Source: Rhodoplanes serenus
Lineage (GTDB): Bacteria > Pseudomonadota > Alphaproteobacteria > Rhizobiales > Xanthobacteraceae
Assembly: GCA_945897515.1 (NCBI GenBank)
Contig: CAMDFO010000007.1
Span: forward strand, 33,307 to 97,306
Direction: 5' to 3'
Length of the DNA stretch: 64,000 bases
Part shown: positions 18,036 to 26,322 of the stretch, piece by piece
How the letters are laid out: every line of letters begins with the position of its first letter
Position numbering within the stretch: the stretch's first letter is position 1
Translations under genes and position numbers: made by a program
The notes under the pieces: model-generated
What the model was told of the DNA's origin: nothing
The model's input: the letters and a program-made list of their open reading frames with translations, nothing else
Databases searched by the model: none

Positions 18036-18813
18036 GGAGCGCGTCCTCGTTCAGCGGCTTGGTGCCGCTGATGAAGGCCTGCACCTTCGGGTTGGCCAGC
18101 ACCGTCTGCGGCTTCTCGTCGGCGATCACGGTGCCGTCGTAGAAGGCGAGAACCCGATCCGCAAAGCGCCCGACGATCTCCATGTCGTGCTCGACGAACA
18201 GCACGGTGATCTTGCGGGTCTTCAGCGCCGACATCACGACGTCCATCAGGCCGAACTTCTCCTCGATCGAAATGCCGCTGGTCGGCTCGTCGAGCAGCAG
18301 CACGCGCGGATGGCCCGCCACCGCCATCGCGATGTCGAGCAGCTTGCGCACGCCCTGCGGCAGGGTCGCGGCGCGGGCGTCCCGATAGCGCGCGATCTGG
18401 AACAGGTCGACCGCGGCGTCGGCCTCGCTCCGCGCCTGCGGCGAATCCAGCGGCGTCATGGCTTGCGCGATCACGCTGTCCTTGCCGCGCCCGATGGCGG
18501 CGGCGGCGCGCATGTTCTCGATCACGGTGAGCGAGGGAAACACCTGCGCGACCTGGAACGAACGCGAGATGCCGAGCCGGGTGATGGTGCGCGACGGCAG
18601 CCCGGTGATGTCGCGATCCTCGAAATGAATGGTGCCCTTCGAGGGCCGCAGATGGCCGGTGATCATGTTGACGAAGGTGGTCTTGCCCGCGCCGTTGGCG
18701 CCGATGATGCCGACGGTCTGCAGCGGCGGGACGTCGATCGAAATGTCGCGCGCGGCGACCACCGAGCCGAAGGTCTTCTCCAGATCGCGAACCGAGAGGA
18801 TGGCGCCGCTCAT
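18028..18813 (-). CDS. livG: Liv-type ABC ATPase LivG (second importer)
   Basis: A 261-residue ATPase with Walker A GANGAGKTT near residue 38, signature region LPQGVRKLLDIAMAV (a LivG-style divergent signature), Walker B VLLLDEPTSGI and switch histidine in VEHDMEIV. Start at 18813 overlaps the livM stop (ATGA). It works with LivF at 17394 to energise the importer. Confidence 0.91.
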   Translation of the reverse strand: MSGAILSVRDLEKTFGSVVAARDISIDVPPLQTVGIIGANGAGKTTFVNMITGHLRPSKGTIHFEDRDITGLPSRTITRLGISRSFQVAQVFPSLTVIENMRAAAAIGRGKDSVIAQAMTPLDSPQARSEADAAVDLFQIARYRDARAATLPQGVRKLLDIAMAVAGHPRVLLLDEPTSGISIEEKFGLMDVVMSALKTRKITVLFVEHDMEIVGRFADRVLAFYDGTVIADEKPQTVLANPKVQAFISGTKPLNEDALHA

Positions 18814-19778
18814 GATGGCCCCCCGGGCTGCTCCTTCGGCGCAGCCGGCTTGCGCCGCAGGCGCGAATACAGCGAGCCGAGGCCCTCGGGAAGGAACAGG
18901 ATCGTGAGCAGCAGCGCGGAGCCGAGAATAAGCTGCCATGCGCCGGGCAGCAGAGCCACGGCGATCGAACGCACCAGTTCGAACGCCAGCGATCCGACGA
19001 AGGCGGCCGCGACCGAGCCTGCGCCCGCCAGCACCGTGACGAACACGAAGCCGCCGGAGGTGGTCCAATACGCCATCTGCGGATCGACGTGCTGCACGGC
19101 GAGCGCCGCCAGCGCGCCGCCGATACCGGCCAGCACGCCGGAGATCACCAGCTTGAGATGGACCAGGCGGTCGACCGACAGCCCCAGGAACTCGACGCGG
19201 ATCTCGTTGTCGCGCATCGGGATCGCCATCGAGCCCGCGACCGAGCGGAAATACACCCCCACCACCCACGCCGCGATGGCGCAGAATCCCAGCACCAGCC
19301 AGAACAGCGCCAGGTTGCGCAACGCGCCCTGCGGCCGCCAGCCCAGGAACGAGCCGGCCTCGACATGGAAGCCGTCGGTCGAGCCCAGCGCCTCGCTCTT
19401 CACCAGGATGCCGTACAGAATCATCGACATCGCGAGGCTGAGCATCGCGAAGAAGATTTCGCGGTAGCGCGCCAGCAGGAATCCGATGACATAGGCGACG
19501 ACGCCGGCTGCGACTGCGCCCGCCAGCACCACGACGAACACATCGCGAATCGGCGTATAGCGGCCGATCAGCGCCACCGCATAGGCGCCGATGGCGTAGA
19601 ACAGCGCCTGCCCGAACGGCACCAGGCCGGTCCGCCAAAGGATCACCAGGCCGAGCACGACCAGCGCGTTGGCGAACGCGATGGTGGCGAGCGACACCAG
19701 CCACGGCGGCAGGAACAATGCGCTGATCGCGACCGCCACGAAGACCAACGCCCCGAACAGGTTTGCGCGCGTCAGCAT
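18810..19778 (-). CDS. livM: Liv-type ABC permease LivM (second importer)
   Basis: A 322-residue permease with about eight to nine membrane segments. Family blocks: VILWRTGLVPFGQALFYAIGAY and VTVLAGAGSVAAAFVGS. The ATG at 19778 lies one base after the livH stop with a GGAAG site; a frame extending to 19817 runs into livH. Its EAA-like loop (RDNEIRVEFLGLSV) replaces the RENxxRARxxG of the first importer's LivM. Confidence 0.9.
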   Translation of the reverse strand: MLTRANLFGALVFVAVAISALFLPPWLVSLATIAFANALVVLGLVILWRTGLVPFGQALFYAIGAYAVALIGRYTPIRDVFVVVLAGAVAAGVVAYVIGFLLARYREIFFAMLSLAMSMILYGILVKSEALGSTDGFHVEAGSFLGWRPQGALRNLALFWLVLGFCAIAAWVVGVYFRSVAGSMAIPMRDNEIRVEFLGLSVDRLVHLKLVISGVLAGIGGALAALAVQHVDPQMAYWTTSGGFVFVTVLAGAGSVAAAFVGSLAFELVRSIAVALLPGAWQLILGSALLLTILFLPEGLGSLYSRLRRKPAAPKEQPGGPS

Positions 19779-19779
19779 G

Positions 19780-20676
19780 TCATATCTTCCGTGGCGCCGG
19801 CTGGGTGAACAGCCCATAGGGCCGGAACGCCAGCACCAGCGCCATCACGGCATAGATCACGAACAGCTCGATCTCCGGCATGAGATGCACCGCCGCGGCG
19901 CGGCCGAGGCCTACGATCAGCGCGCCGATCAGCGCGCCTTCGATCGAACCCATGCCGCCGATCGCGACCACGGCGAAGGCCAGCACGATCACCTCGACGC
20001 CGATGCCGAGCGTGACCGAGATTTTCGGCGCCATCACCGCGCCGCCGAGCGCGCCCAGCATCGCGCCGATGATGAAGGTGACGGTGTAGATCACCTTGAC
20101 GTTGATGCCATACGCCGCCGCCACCTCGCGGTCGAAGATCACCACGGTCAGCAGCCGGCCGTAGCGCGTGTATTTCAGCGACCACCAGACCGCCACGGCG
20201 AGCGCCGCGGCCAGCACCACCAGGCCGATGTCGTAGTTCGAAAGCGTCAACTCGCCGATGTCGATGCTGCCGGCCGAGACCATCGGCTGGTAGGCCGGAT
20301 AGGAGCGCGGTCCCCACACCAGCACGATCACGTCTTCCAGGATCAGGAACGCGGCGTAGGTCACCAGAACGATCACGACCTCGTCGCGGCCATACACCAG
20401 CCGGAGAATACCGCGTTCGAGGATGAGGCCGATCACGAGCCCGATCAGCATGGCGACGCCGACCATGAACAGGAAACCGCCGGCGTCCGACAGGCCGCGA
20501 TCGAACCAGATCCCCACCGCCGTTGCCGCACCATACGCGCCGAAGGCGTAGAACGAGCCATGCGTCACGTTGAGGATTTTCATCACGCCGAAGATCAGCG
20601 TAAGGCCCACGGCGACGAGGAACAGATAGGCCGCGTAGACCAGACCATCGGAAAAGATGGCGAATGCGGTAATCAC
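19780..20676 (-). CDS. livH: Liv-type ABC permease LivH (second importer)
   Basis: A 298-residue LivH permease with the N-terminal block VGLTLIFGVMKILNVTHGSF (residues 22-41) and the C-terminal loop AFAVVAIGGMGSIEGALIGAL. It is 145 bases downstream of the binding-protein gene, separated from it by a strong stem-loop, a common arrangement that lets the binding protein be made in excess over the membrane parts. Confidence 0.91.
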   Translation of the reverse strand: MITAFAIFSDGLVYAAYLFLVAVGLTLIFGVMKILNVTHGSFYAFGAYGAATAVGIWFDRGLSDAGGFLFMVGVAMLIGLVIGLILERGILRLVYGRDEVVIVLVTYAAFLILEDVIVLVWGPRSYPAYQPMVSAGSIDIGELTLSNYDIGLVVLAAALAVAVWWSLKYTRYGRLLTVVIFDREVAAAYGINVKVIYTVTFIIGAMLGALGGAVMAPKISVTLGIGVEVIVLAFAVVAIGGMGSIEGALIGALIVGLGRAAAVHLMPEIELFVIYAVMALVLAFRPYGLFTQPAPRKI

Positions 20677-20710
20677 GGAATGTCCTGAGGTCGGAGGTGG
20701 TTGGTGTCCT

Positions 20711-20772
20711 GGGTCTGCACCGCAACGGTGCAGACCCGGGACCCAGCTTTCTTTTCTTAACCGGGGTCCCGG
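20711..20772. other. strong stem-loop between binding-protein and permease genes
   Basis: A perfect 12-base-pair hairpin, GGGTCTGCACCG-CAA-CGGTGCAGACCC at 20711-20737, overlaps a second possible stem CCGGGACCC (20736-20744) / GGGTCCCGG (20764-20772). Both cannot form fully at once. On the minus-strand transcript it separates the binding-protein gene from livHMGF; there is no U-tract on that strand, so mRNA stabilisation or attenuation is more likely than intrinsic termination. Confidence 0.65.
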
Positions 20773-20821
20773 ATCGGCGGTGCACCGCTATCGCGCTGCA
20801 CCGCGTCCGGGACGAGAGAGA

Positions 20822-22123
20822 TCAGCACTTCGCGCCGGGCATGCCGGCCTTGATCCACTCCTCGGCGCTCTTGTCCGAGGGAGGATTCACGCATTCGGCC
20901 GGATAACGGACGATGTCCACCACTTCCGGCTGGTTGGTTCTCTTGTTGAAGCGGTAGGTGCCGTAGGCGGTGTCCTGGATGCCCTGGTGGCCGTTGCCGA
21001 GCGCCATCTTCACCTTGCCGCTCGGGCTGTCGTATTCGATGCCCTTGAAGGCCTTGACCACCTCGTCCGTGGTCGGCTTGCCGCCGCCCTTGGCCGCCTG
21101 CGCCTTTTCCCAGGCCACCTTCAGGCCGAGCAGCGACAGCGCCATCTGGTAGGACGGATAGGTCGGCGGGGTGCCGTACCGGTCCATGTAGATGCCCTTG
21201 AACCAGGTGTTGAGCGCGTTGTCCGGCGCGAGCGGACCATGCGCGCCGCGAGCCCCGATGATGGTGCCGTCGGGCATCTTGTCGCGCAGACGCCAGATCG
21301 CGGATTCGGCCGTGGTGCCGACGTAGGGCATGCGCTTCTGCAGGCCGCGCGCGCCGCTCTGGATGATGAAGCTCTCCTGGTCGCCGTCCCAGAAGCTGGA
21401 GTGCAGCGCCTGCGACTTCGACGTGAGCAGCGTGGAGATTTCCGCGCCGAACTCACCCTGGAACAGCTTCGGGAACAGCACCTTGTCCGCCTTGGCCTTC
21501 GGCGCCAGCACGCCCATGGCGGCATTGAAGTCCTTCCAGGAGTCCTGACCCCAGGCGTAGTTCTGGTTGATGCCCGAGAACAGCGTGATGTCCTTCTTCT
21601 TGGCGATCAGATAGCGGGCCGCCGCGGTGTTGTCCTTGGTCGCGTGCGACGACGGACGGAACACGTATTCGCGCGGCTTCTCCTCGAAGACGCGCGGCGT
21701 GCCGCAATCGAAATAGACGGTCAGGGCCTTCAATTCGTCGGCGACCGGCGTCACCGCGAGGCAGCTTCCCGACGAGATGTAGCCGACGACGGCGTCGACC
21801 TGGTCGCGCTGCACGAGGTTTCGGAACTCGGTGACGACCTGGGCGGTCGAACCCGCCTCGTCGACCCATTTGATCTCGATCTTGGCGCCGCCCAGACCCA
21901 CCGTGTTGTACGGCGCCGGCGCTTTGCCGCTGTTGAACGCCTCGATCACGATTTCGGCGCCGTTGCGGCCTGGAACGCCGAACGGGCTGGCGGCGGGGCC
22001 GCTCAGGAACGACACGATACCGAGCTTGACCGGCGCGGCGGGCGCCGCGGCCTGTTGCGCGGATGCGCCAGATGCCAGCGTCAGACCGGCCGCCAACGCA
22101 AGACTCCACCGAAGATGCTTCAT
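20822..22123 (-). CDS. livK: Liv-type ABC substrate-binding protein (second importer)
   Basis: A 433-residue periplasmic binding protein with a signal peptide of about 22 residues (ASGASAQ). The mature part KLGIVSFLSGPAASPFG and the DAVVGYISSGSCLAVTPVA block identify the type-I binding fold. It contains a likely disulfide pair in the central region (SCLAV and YFDCGTPR) and near the C-terminus (ECVNPP, GAKC), which the two binding proteins of the first importer lack. It is the first gene of the minus-strand Liv operon; ligand unknown, aromatic or amino acid likely. Confidence 0.9.
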   Translation of the reverse strand: MKHLRWSLALAAGLTLASGASAQQAAAPAAPVKLGIVSFLSGPAASPFGVPGRNGAEIVIEAFNSGKAPAPYNTVGLGGAKIEIKWVDEAGSTAQVVTEFRNLVQRDQVDAVVGYISSGSCLAVTPVADELKALTVYFDCGTPRVFEEKPREYVFRPSSHATKDNTAAARYLIAKKKDITLFSGINQNYAWGQDSWKDFNAAMGVLAPKAKADKVLFPKLFQGEFGAEISTLLTSKSQALHSSFWDGDQESFIIQSGARGLQKRMPYVGTTAESAIWRLRDKMPDGTIIGARGAHGPLAPDNALNTWFKGIYMDRYGTPPTYPSYQMALSLLGLKVAWEKAQAAKGGGKPTTDEVVKAFKGIEYDSPSGKVKMALGNGHQGIQDTAYGTYRFNKRTNQPEVVDIVRYPAECVNPPSDKSAEEWIKAGMPGAKC

Positions 22124-22294
22124 TGCTCCTCCCCTACCCGAACGATCGGGCTCATGCTTGTTCTACCTGTAAGCAAACGCGATCCGGGCCGCCAATTCAA
22201 CCGGTTTTCCGTAGCCCTTCGGATGATAGGATGAGAGAAATCGTGCCGGCCGACGCCTTTCGGGGGCAAGCCGGCAAACGCCCAAGGAAATGCA

Positions 22295-23110
22295 ATGTCC
22301 GTAACCGCCTTTCAGCGCCAGTCCTCCTTGGTTCCCCAGACCGGGCGCGACGCGCGGCTGGCGATCCGCAGCGGCGAATGGACCGGTCCGACCTCGGGCA
22401 TCGCGCCGGGCTTCGTGCAGGGCAACCTCGCGATCCTGCCGGGGGCGCTCGCCTCGGACTTCATGCGGTTCTGCCAGCTCAATCCGAAACCGTGCCCGCT
22501 ACTCGCGGTCGGAGCCCCAGGCGACTGGCGGCTGCCGTCGCTCGCCGAAGACCTCGACATCCGCACCGACGTGGTGCGCTACCGCGTGTTCAAGAACGGC
22601 GAAATGGTCGACGAGCCGACCGACATCACGAAATACTGGCGCGACGACCTGGTGATCTTTGCGCTCGGCTGTTCGTTCTCTTTTGAAGATGCGCTGACCG
22701 AGGACGGCATCGAGCTTCGCCACATCACCCAGGAGTGCGCCGTGTCGATGTACCGCACCAGCATCCCCACGACGCCGGCCGGGCCGTTTCACGGTCCGCT
22801 GGTGGTTTCGATGCGGCCGATGAAGCCGGCGGATGCGATCCGCGCCATCCAGATCACCACGCGGTTTCCGGCGGTGCACGGCGCGCCGGTGCATATCGGC
22901 AAGCCGGAGCTGATCGGGATCAAGGATCTCGCCAAGCCGGACTACGGCGACGCGGTGACGATCAACGACGACGAGATTCCGGTGTTCTGGGCGTGCGGCG
23001 TGACCCCGCAATCGGTGGTCGCCACGGTGAAGCCGGAATTCTGCATCACCCACGCGCCGGGCACGATGCTGGTGACCGATCGCAAGAACTCAGAATTCGC
23101 GATCATGTGA
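22295..23110 (+). CDS. putative hydro-lyase, DUF1445 (D-glutamate cyclase-like)
   Basis: A 271-residue soluble protein of the DUF1445 family, related to the hydro-lyase-like domain of mammalian D-glutamate cyclase. Diagnostic blocks: [15 protein letters not shown] near residue 36, [13 protein letters not shown], and the C-terminal [12 protein letters not shown]...[13 protein letters not shown] with conserved Cys and His. AAGGAAA precedes the ATG. The DUF427 gene starts nine bases after the stop region, so they form a two-gene unit. The bacterial reaction is not established. Confidence 0.85.
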   Translation: MSVTAFQRQSSLVPQTGRDARLAIRSGEWTGPTSGIAPGFVQGNLAILPGALASDFMRFCQLNPKPCPLLAVGAPGDWRLPSLAEDLDIRTDVVRYRVFKNGEMVDEPTDITKYWRDDLVIFALGCSFSFEDALTEDGIELRHITQECAVSMYRTSIPTTPAGPFHGPLVVSMRPMKPADAIRAIQITTRFPAVHGAPVHIGKPELIGIKDLAKPDYGDAVTINDDEIPVFWACGVTPQSVVATVKPEFCITHAPGTMLVTDRKNSEFAIM

Positions 23111-23119
23111 GGTGCGAAG

Positions 23120-23401
23120 ATGAAAGCGACCGTGGACGACAAGGTGATCGCGCAAAGCGACGACATCGTCGAAGCCGGCGGCTACCACTACTTTCCGCGC
23201 GAGGCGGTGCGGATGGATTGGCTGGAGAAGGCACCTCAGACGGCGAAGGACCTGGAGTGCCCGCACGGCGTTCAGTTCTACGACGTGGTGATCGGGGATG
23301 CGCGGCATCCGCGCGCCGCATGGTCCTACGAAGCGCCGCAGCCCAAGATGCAGAAGGTCGACCACCGCATGGGGTTCTGGCAGGACGTGACAGTGACGTG
23401 A
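23120..23401 (+). CDS. DUF427 family small protein
   Basis: A 93-residue protein of the DUF427 family, a small beta-rich fold of unknown function. The family pattern is visible in VEAGGYHYFPREAVRMDWLE and CPHGVQFYDVVIGD, followed by AWSYEAP. A GAGGTG site precedes the ATG. It is probably co-transcribed with the DUF1445 gene; the partnership suggests a shared small-molecule reaction but none can be named. Confidence 0.85.
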   Translation: MKATVDDKVIAQSDDIVEAGGYHYFPREAVRMDWLEKAPQTAKDLECPHGVQFYDVVIGDARHPRAAWSYEAPQPKMQKVDHRMGFWQDVTVT

Positions 23402-23494
23402 CTGCGAGCCGCAGGCCTCGACGAACGCCGCGCGTTACACTGGCGGCCACAAGCCGCTAACATGACGACAACGATCGATAACGGGGGAAATGCC

Positions 23495-24496
23495 ATGCCA
23501 TTCGCCAAACTTGCGCGCCGTTCGCTCATCGGGGCCGCGCTTGCGGTCGCGGCCTTTGCGGCCGGTCCCGCATTCGCCCAGTCGGCGGCGCAATGGCCCG
23601 ACCGCCCGGTCAAGCTGGTGGTGCCGGTCGGCGCCGGTGGCGCGGCCGACACCCTGGCGCGCAACCTGTCGAACGGCTTTCAGCCTCTTGCCAACGGTCA
23701 ACCGCTGATCGTGGAGAACCGGCCCGGCGGCGGCGGCACTCTGGCTGCGGCGGCGGTCGCGCGCGAAAAGCCGGACGGCTACACGCTGTTCCTCGCGGAG
23801 GTCGGCGCCAACGCGGTGGCACACGCGATGAACACCAAGCTGCCGTACGACCCGCACACCGCCTTCACGCCGATCATCCACGTGGCCAACCTGCCGGTGG
23901 TCCTGCTGATGAAGCCGACGCTGCCCTACAAGAACCTGGCCGAGTTCATTGCCGCTGCGAAGCAGCAGCCCGGGAAATTCAATTACGCTTCGGCCGGAAT
24001 CGGCAACTGGACGCACCTGTTCGTGGCATATCTCAACGCCCAGGCCGGTATCGACGTGGTCAACGTGGTCTATCGTTCGGGCGCCGAGATGACGACCTCG
24101 GTGATCCGCGGCGACACCGACATTGCGCCGGTCACGGTTTCGACCAGCCTGAGCCATGTCCGGGAGGGCAAGGTGCGCGCCCTCGCCGGTTTCTCGTCCA
24201 AGCCGATGCCGCAGCTACCCGACACACCGCCGGCGGGCCAAACGGTCCGCGGCTTCGACGTCAGCCTGTGGCACGGCATCGTCGCGCCGGCCGGAATGGA
24301 TCCTGCGCTGGTCGCACGCATCAACGGCATGTTCAATCAGGTGCTGAAAAGCGCGGCGGTGAACTCTGCCATTACCGGAGCGCAGGCCTCGGAGGTCGTC
24401 GGCGGGTCGGCGCAGCAGTTCGATGCTCTCATCAAGGATGAGCTGAAGCGCTGGCCGCAGGTCGTCAAGGACGCCGGCATCAAGATCGAGCAGTAG
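23495..24496 (+). CDS. Bug/TctC-family receptor
   Basis: A 333-residue Bug-family receptor. The N-terminus ARRSLIGAALAVAAFAAG resembles a twin-arginine signal, ending AFAQ at about residue 29. The ligand loop is GAGGAAD near 46-52. The ATG at 23495 follows GGGGGAAA; an upstream in-frame ATG at 23462 has no ribosome site. It lies 93 bases after the DUF427 gene and ends two bases before the convergent transglutaminase gene. No TctAB partner here. Confidence 0.88.
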   Translation: MPFAKLARRSLIGAALAVAAFAAGPAFAQSAAQWPDRPVKLVVPVGAGGAADTLARNLSNGFQPLANGQPLIVENRPGGGGTLAAAAVAREKPDGYTLFLAEVGANAVAHAMNTKLPYDPHTAFTPIIHVANLPVVLLMKPTLPYKNLAEFIAAAKQQPGKFNYASAGIGNWTHLFVAYLNAQAGIDVVNVVYRSGAEMTTSVIRGDTDIAPVTVSTSLSHVREGKVRALAGFSSKPMPQLPDTPPAGQTVRGFDVSLWHGIVAPAGMDPALVARINGMFNQVLKSAAVNSAITGAQASEVVGGSAQQFDALIKDELKRWPQVVKDAGIKIEQ

Positions 24497-24498
24497 CC

Positions 24499-25320
24499 TC
24501 AGCTCTGCGTCTGCTGTCCGCTCTGATTGACCGTGACCGCCACCTCCATGGCCTCGCTGCCGCCGCCGTAACGGGTGCCGCGCACCGGAGCCGCTCCGAG
24601 ATAGTCGAGCCCGACCGCCACGCGGATATGGGAATCGGTCGCGGAAATCTTGTTTGCGGGATCGAAAGCAACCCACCCCAGATCGGGAACGAAAGCCTCG
24701 GCCCAGGCGTGACCGGCCTCCTGGTTGGCAACGCCATCGGCGCGGCGGAAGTGTCCGCCGATGTAACGCGCAGGGATCCCGAGGCTGCGCGACGCCGCGA
24801 TGAAGATGTGCGTCAGGTCCTGGCACACACCGCGCTTGAGCGCGAATGACTCGGCCGCGGTGGTCGTCACCAGCGTCGGGCTTTCGTCATAAGCGACATC
24901 TGCGTGCAGGCGCGTCAGCAGCGCGTGCAGGATCGACAGCACGTCGTCGGATGTTTTGGTCTCGCGCGCGAAATCGGCGATCGCCGGACTGACCTCGGTG
25001 AGCGGGGTCTCGCGCAGGAACAGGCTCGGCGGAAACCGCTCGACCGCGCCGCGCACCACGCCGCCGGTGTCCTGGGTCTCGACCTCGCCTTCCACCAGCA
25101 CGCGCAGCTCGTCGAACGGCCCTTCGGCGCTGAACACGTGGGTGATGTTGCCGAAGGCGTCCTCGTGCGGGGCCAGATGGCAGTTCTCCGACACGTCGAT
25201 CCGCCAGCCGACCACGTACTGGCCGTCATGGTTGCGCGGCGTCAACCGCAGCGTCTGGATCACGCCGGTGGGCGGCCGCTCGTAGCGGTAGACGGTCTGG
25301 TGCGAGATCAGGATGCGCAT
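24499..25320 (-). CDS. bacterial transglutaminase-like protease
   Basis: A 273-residue cysteine-protease-like protein. An N-terminal beta domain (residues 1-100) precedes the transglutaminase core with the catalytic Cys166 in RGVCQDLTH, His204 in AGHAWAEAF and Asp220 in VAFDP. No signal peptide. It is the third gene of a conserved trio with alpha-E and circularly permuted ATP-grasp proteins; comparative-genomics work has proposed that such trios make and process peptide tags or small peptides. Start ATG at 25320 is about 58 bases from the alpha-E stop. Confidence 0.9.
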   Translation of the reverse strand: MRILISHQTVYRYERPPTGVIQTLRLTPRNHDGQYVVGWRIDVSENCHLAPHEDAFGNITHVFSAEGPFDELRVLVEGEVETQDTGGVVRGAVERFPPSLFLRETPLTEVSPAIADFARETKTSDDVLSILHALLTRLHADVAYDESPTLVTTTAAESFALKRGVCQDLTHIFIAASRSLGIPARYIGGHFRRADGVANQEAGHAWAEAFVPDLGWVAFDPANKISATDSHIRVAVGLDYLGAAPVRGTRYGGGSEAMEVAVTVNQSGQQTQS

Positions 25321-25377
25321 GGTTTGCCGGCCGACATGATCCCGATTGCGGACGGGTTGTCCACCCGGCTCTGTCCG

Positions 25378-26319
25378 TCACGCCAGATATTGCTGATTGA
25401 CGGCCGCACCAAGGCGGTTGTTGTCGTCGATGAACTCGCCGATGAACTCGTGCAGGCCCTGCTGGAAAATTCCCTCCATCCGGGCGTTCTGCAGCCGGGT
25501 GCGGATGGTGCGGGCCTGGCGCTGCGCCGGGCCCTGCCGGCCGTAGGCGCCCGCGATCCGGTCGAGATTCTGCACCAGGTTCTCGTAGCAGCTCGCCAGC
25601 GAGCGCGGCATCTGCTCGTTGAGGATCAGCAGATCGGCGACCAGCCAGGGCTTGAGGCTGTCGCGATAGACCCAGTGATAGGCAGTCAGCGCCGAAACCG
25701 AGCGCAGGATCGACGACCACTGGAAATAATCCAACGGCCCGCCGACGTGCTCCTGCGGCGGCAGCAGCAGATGGTATTTGACGTCGAGGATGCGCGCGGT
25801 GTTGTCGGCGCGCTCCAGGTAGACGCCGAGCCGCGAGAACCAGTAGGCGTCGTTGCGCAGCATGGTGCGGTAGGCTGAGCCGTCGAAGCGCAGCGACGAG
25901 CCCTGCACCCATTGCAGGAAGCGCAGAAACTCCTCGCGCGACGAGGACTTGTTGCCGAAGCGCTTGAGCTCGAGCCAGGTGCCGTTGATCGCCTCCCACA
26001 TCTCCATGGTCAGCGCGGTCCGCACCGAACGCGCGTTGTGGCGCGCCACCTCAAAGCAGTTGCGGATCGACGACGGATTGGACGGCGAGAACGCCAGGAA
26101 ATCGGTGACGGTTTCCTCGTTTGCTTCCTTGTGGTGCGAGAAGAACGCCGCCGAGCAGCCCGCGGTGGCCACCGCCGATTCCCATTCGTTGGTCTCGCCG
26201 GTGTAGGCCAGCGGCATCGCGGTCAGCCGCTGCGTCGCCTCCAGGATGCGCGCCAAATACTCCGCGCGTTCGACGTAGCGGGCCAGCCAGTACAGGTTGT
26301 CGGCGGTGCGGGAGAGCAT
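25378..26319 (-). CDS. alpha-E domain protein (DUF403)
   Basis: A 313-residue all-helical alpha-E protein. The N-terminal LSRTADNLYWLARYVERAEYLAR block and the SRLGVYLERADNTARILD repeat are family hallmarks, with conserved Glu-Arg pairs suggesting a buried polar site. Chemistry unknown. It begins three bases after the ATP-grasp stop, so translation is coupled, and it always partners this ATP-grasp family in the conserved trio. Confidence 0.9.
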   Translation of the reverse strand: MLSRTADNLYWLARYVERAEYLARILEATQRLTAMPLAYTGETNEWESAVATAGCSAAFFSHHKEANEETVTDFLAFSPSNPSSIRNCFEVARHNARSVRTALTMEMWEAINGTWLELKRFGNKSSSREEFLRFLQWVQGSSLRFDGSAYRTMLRNDAYWFSRLGVYLERADNTARILDVKYHLLLPPQEHVGGPLDYFQWSSILRSVSALTAYHWVYRDSLKPWLVADLLILNEQMPRSLASCYENLVQNLDRIAGAYGRQGPAQRQARTIRTRLQNARMEGIFQQGLHEFIGEFIDDNNRLGAAVNQQYLA

Positions 26320-26322
26320 GGC

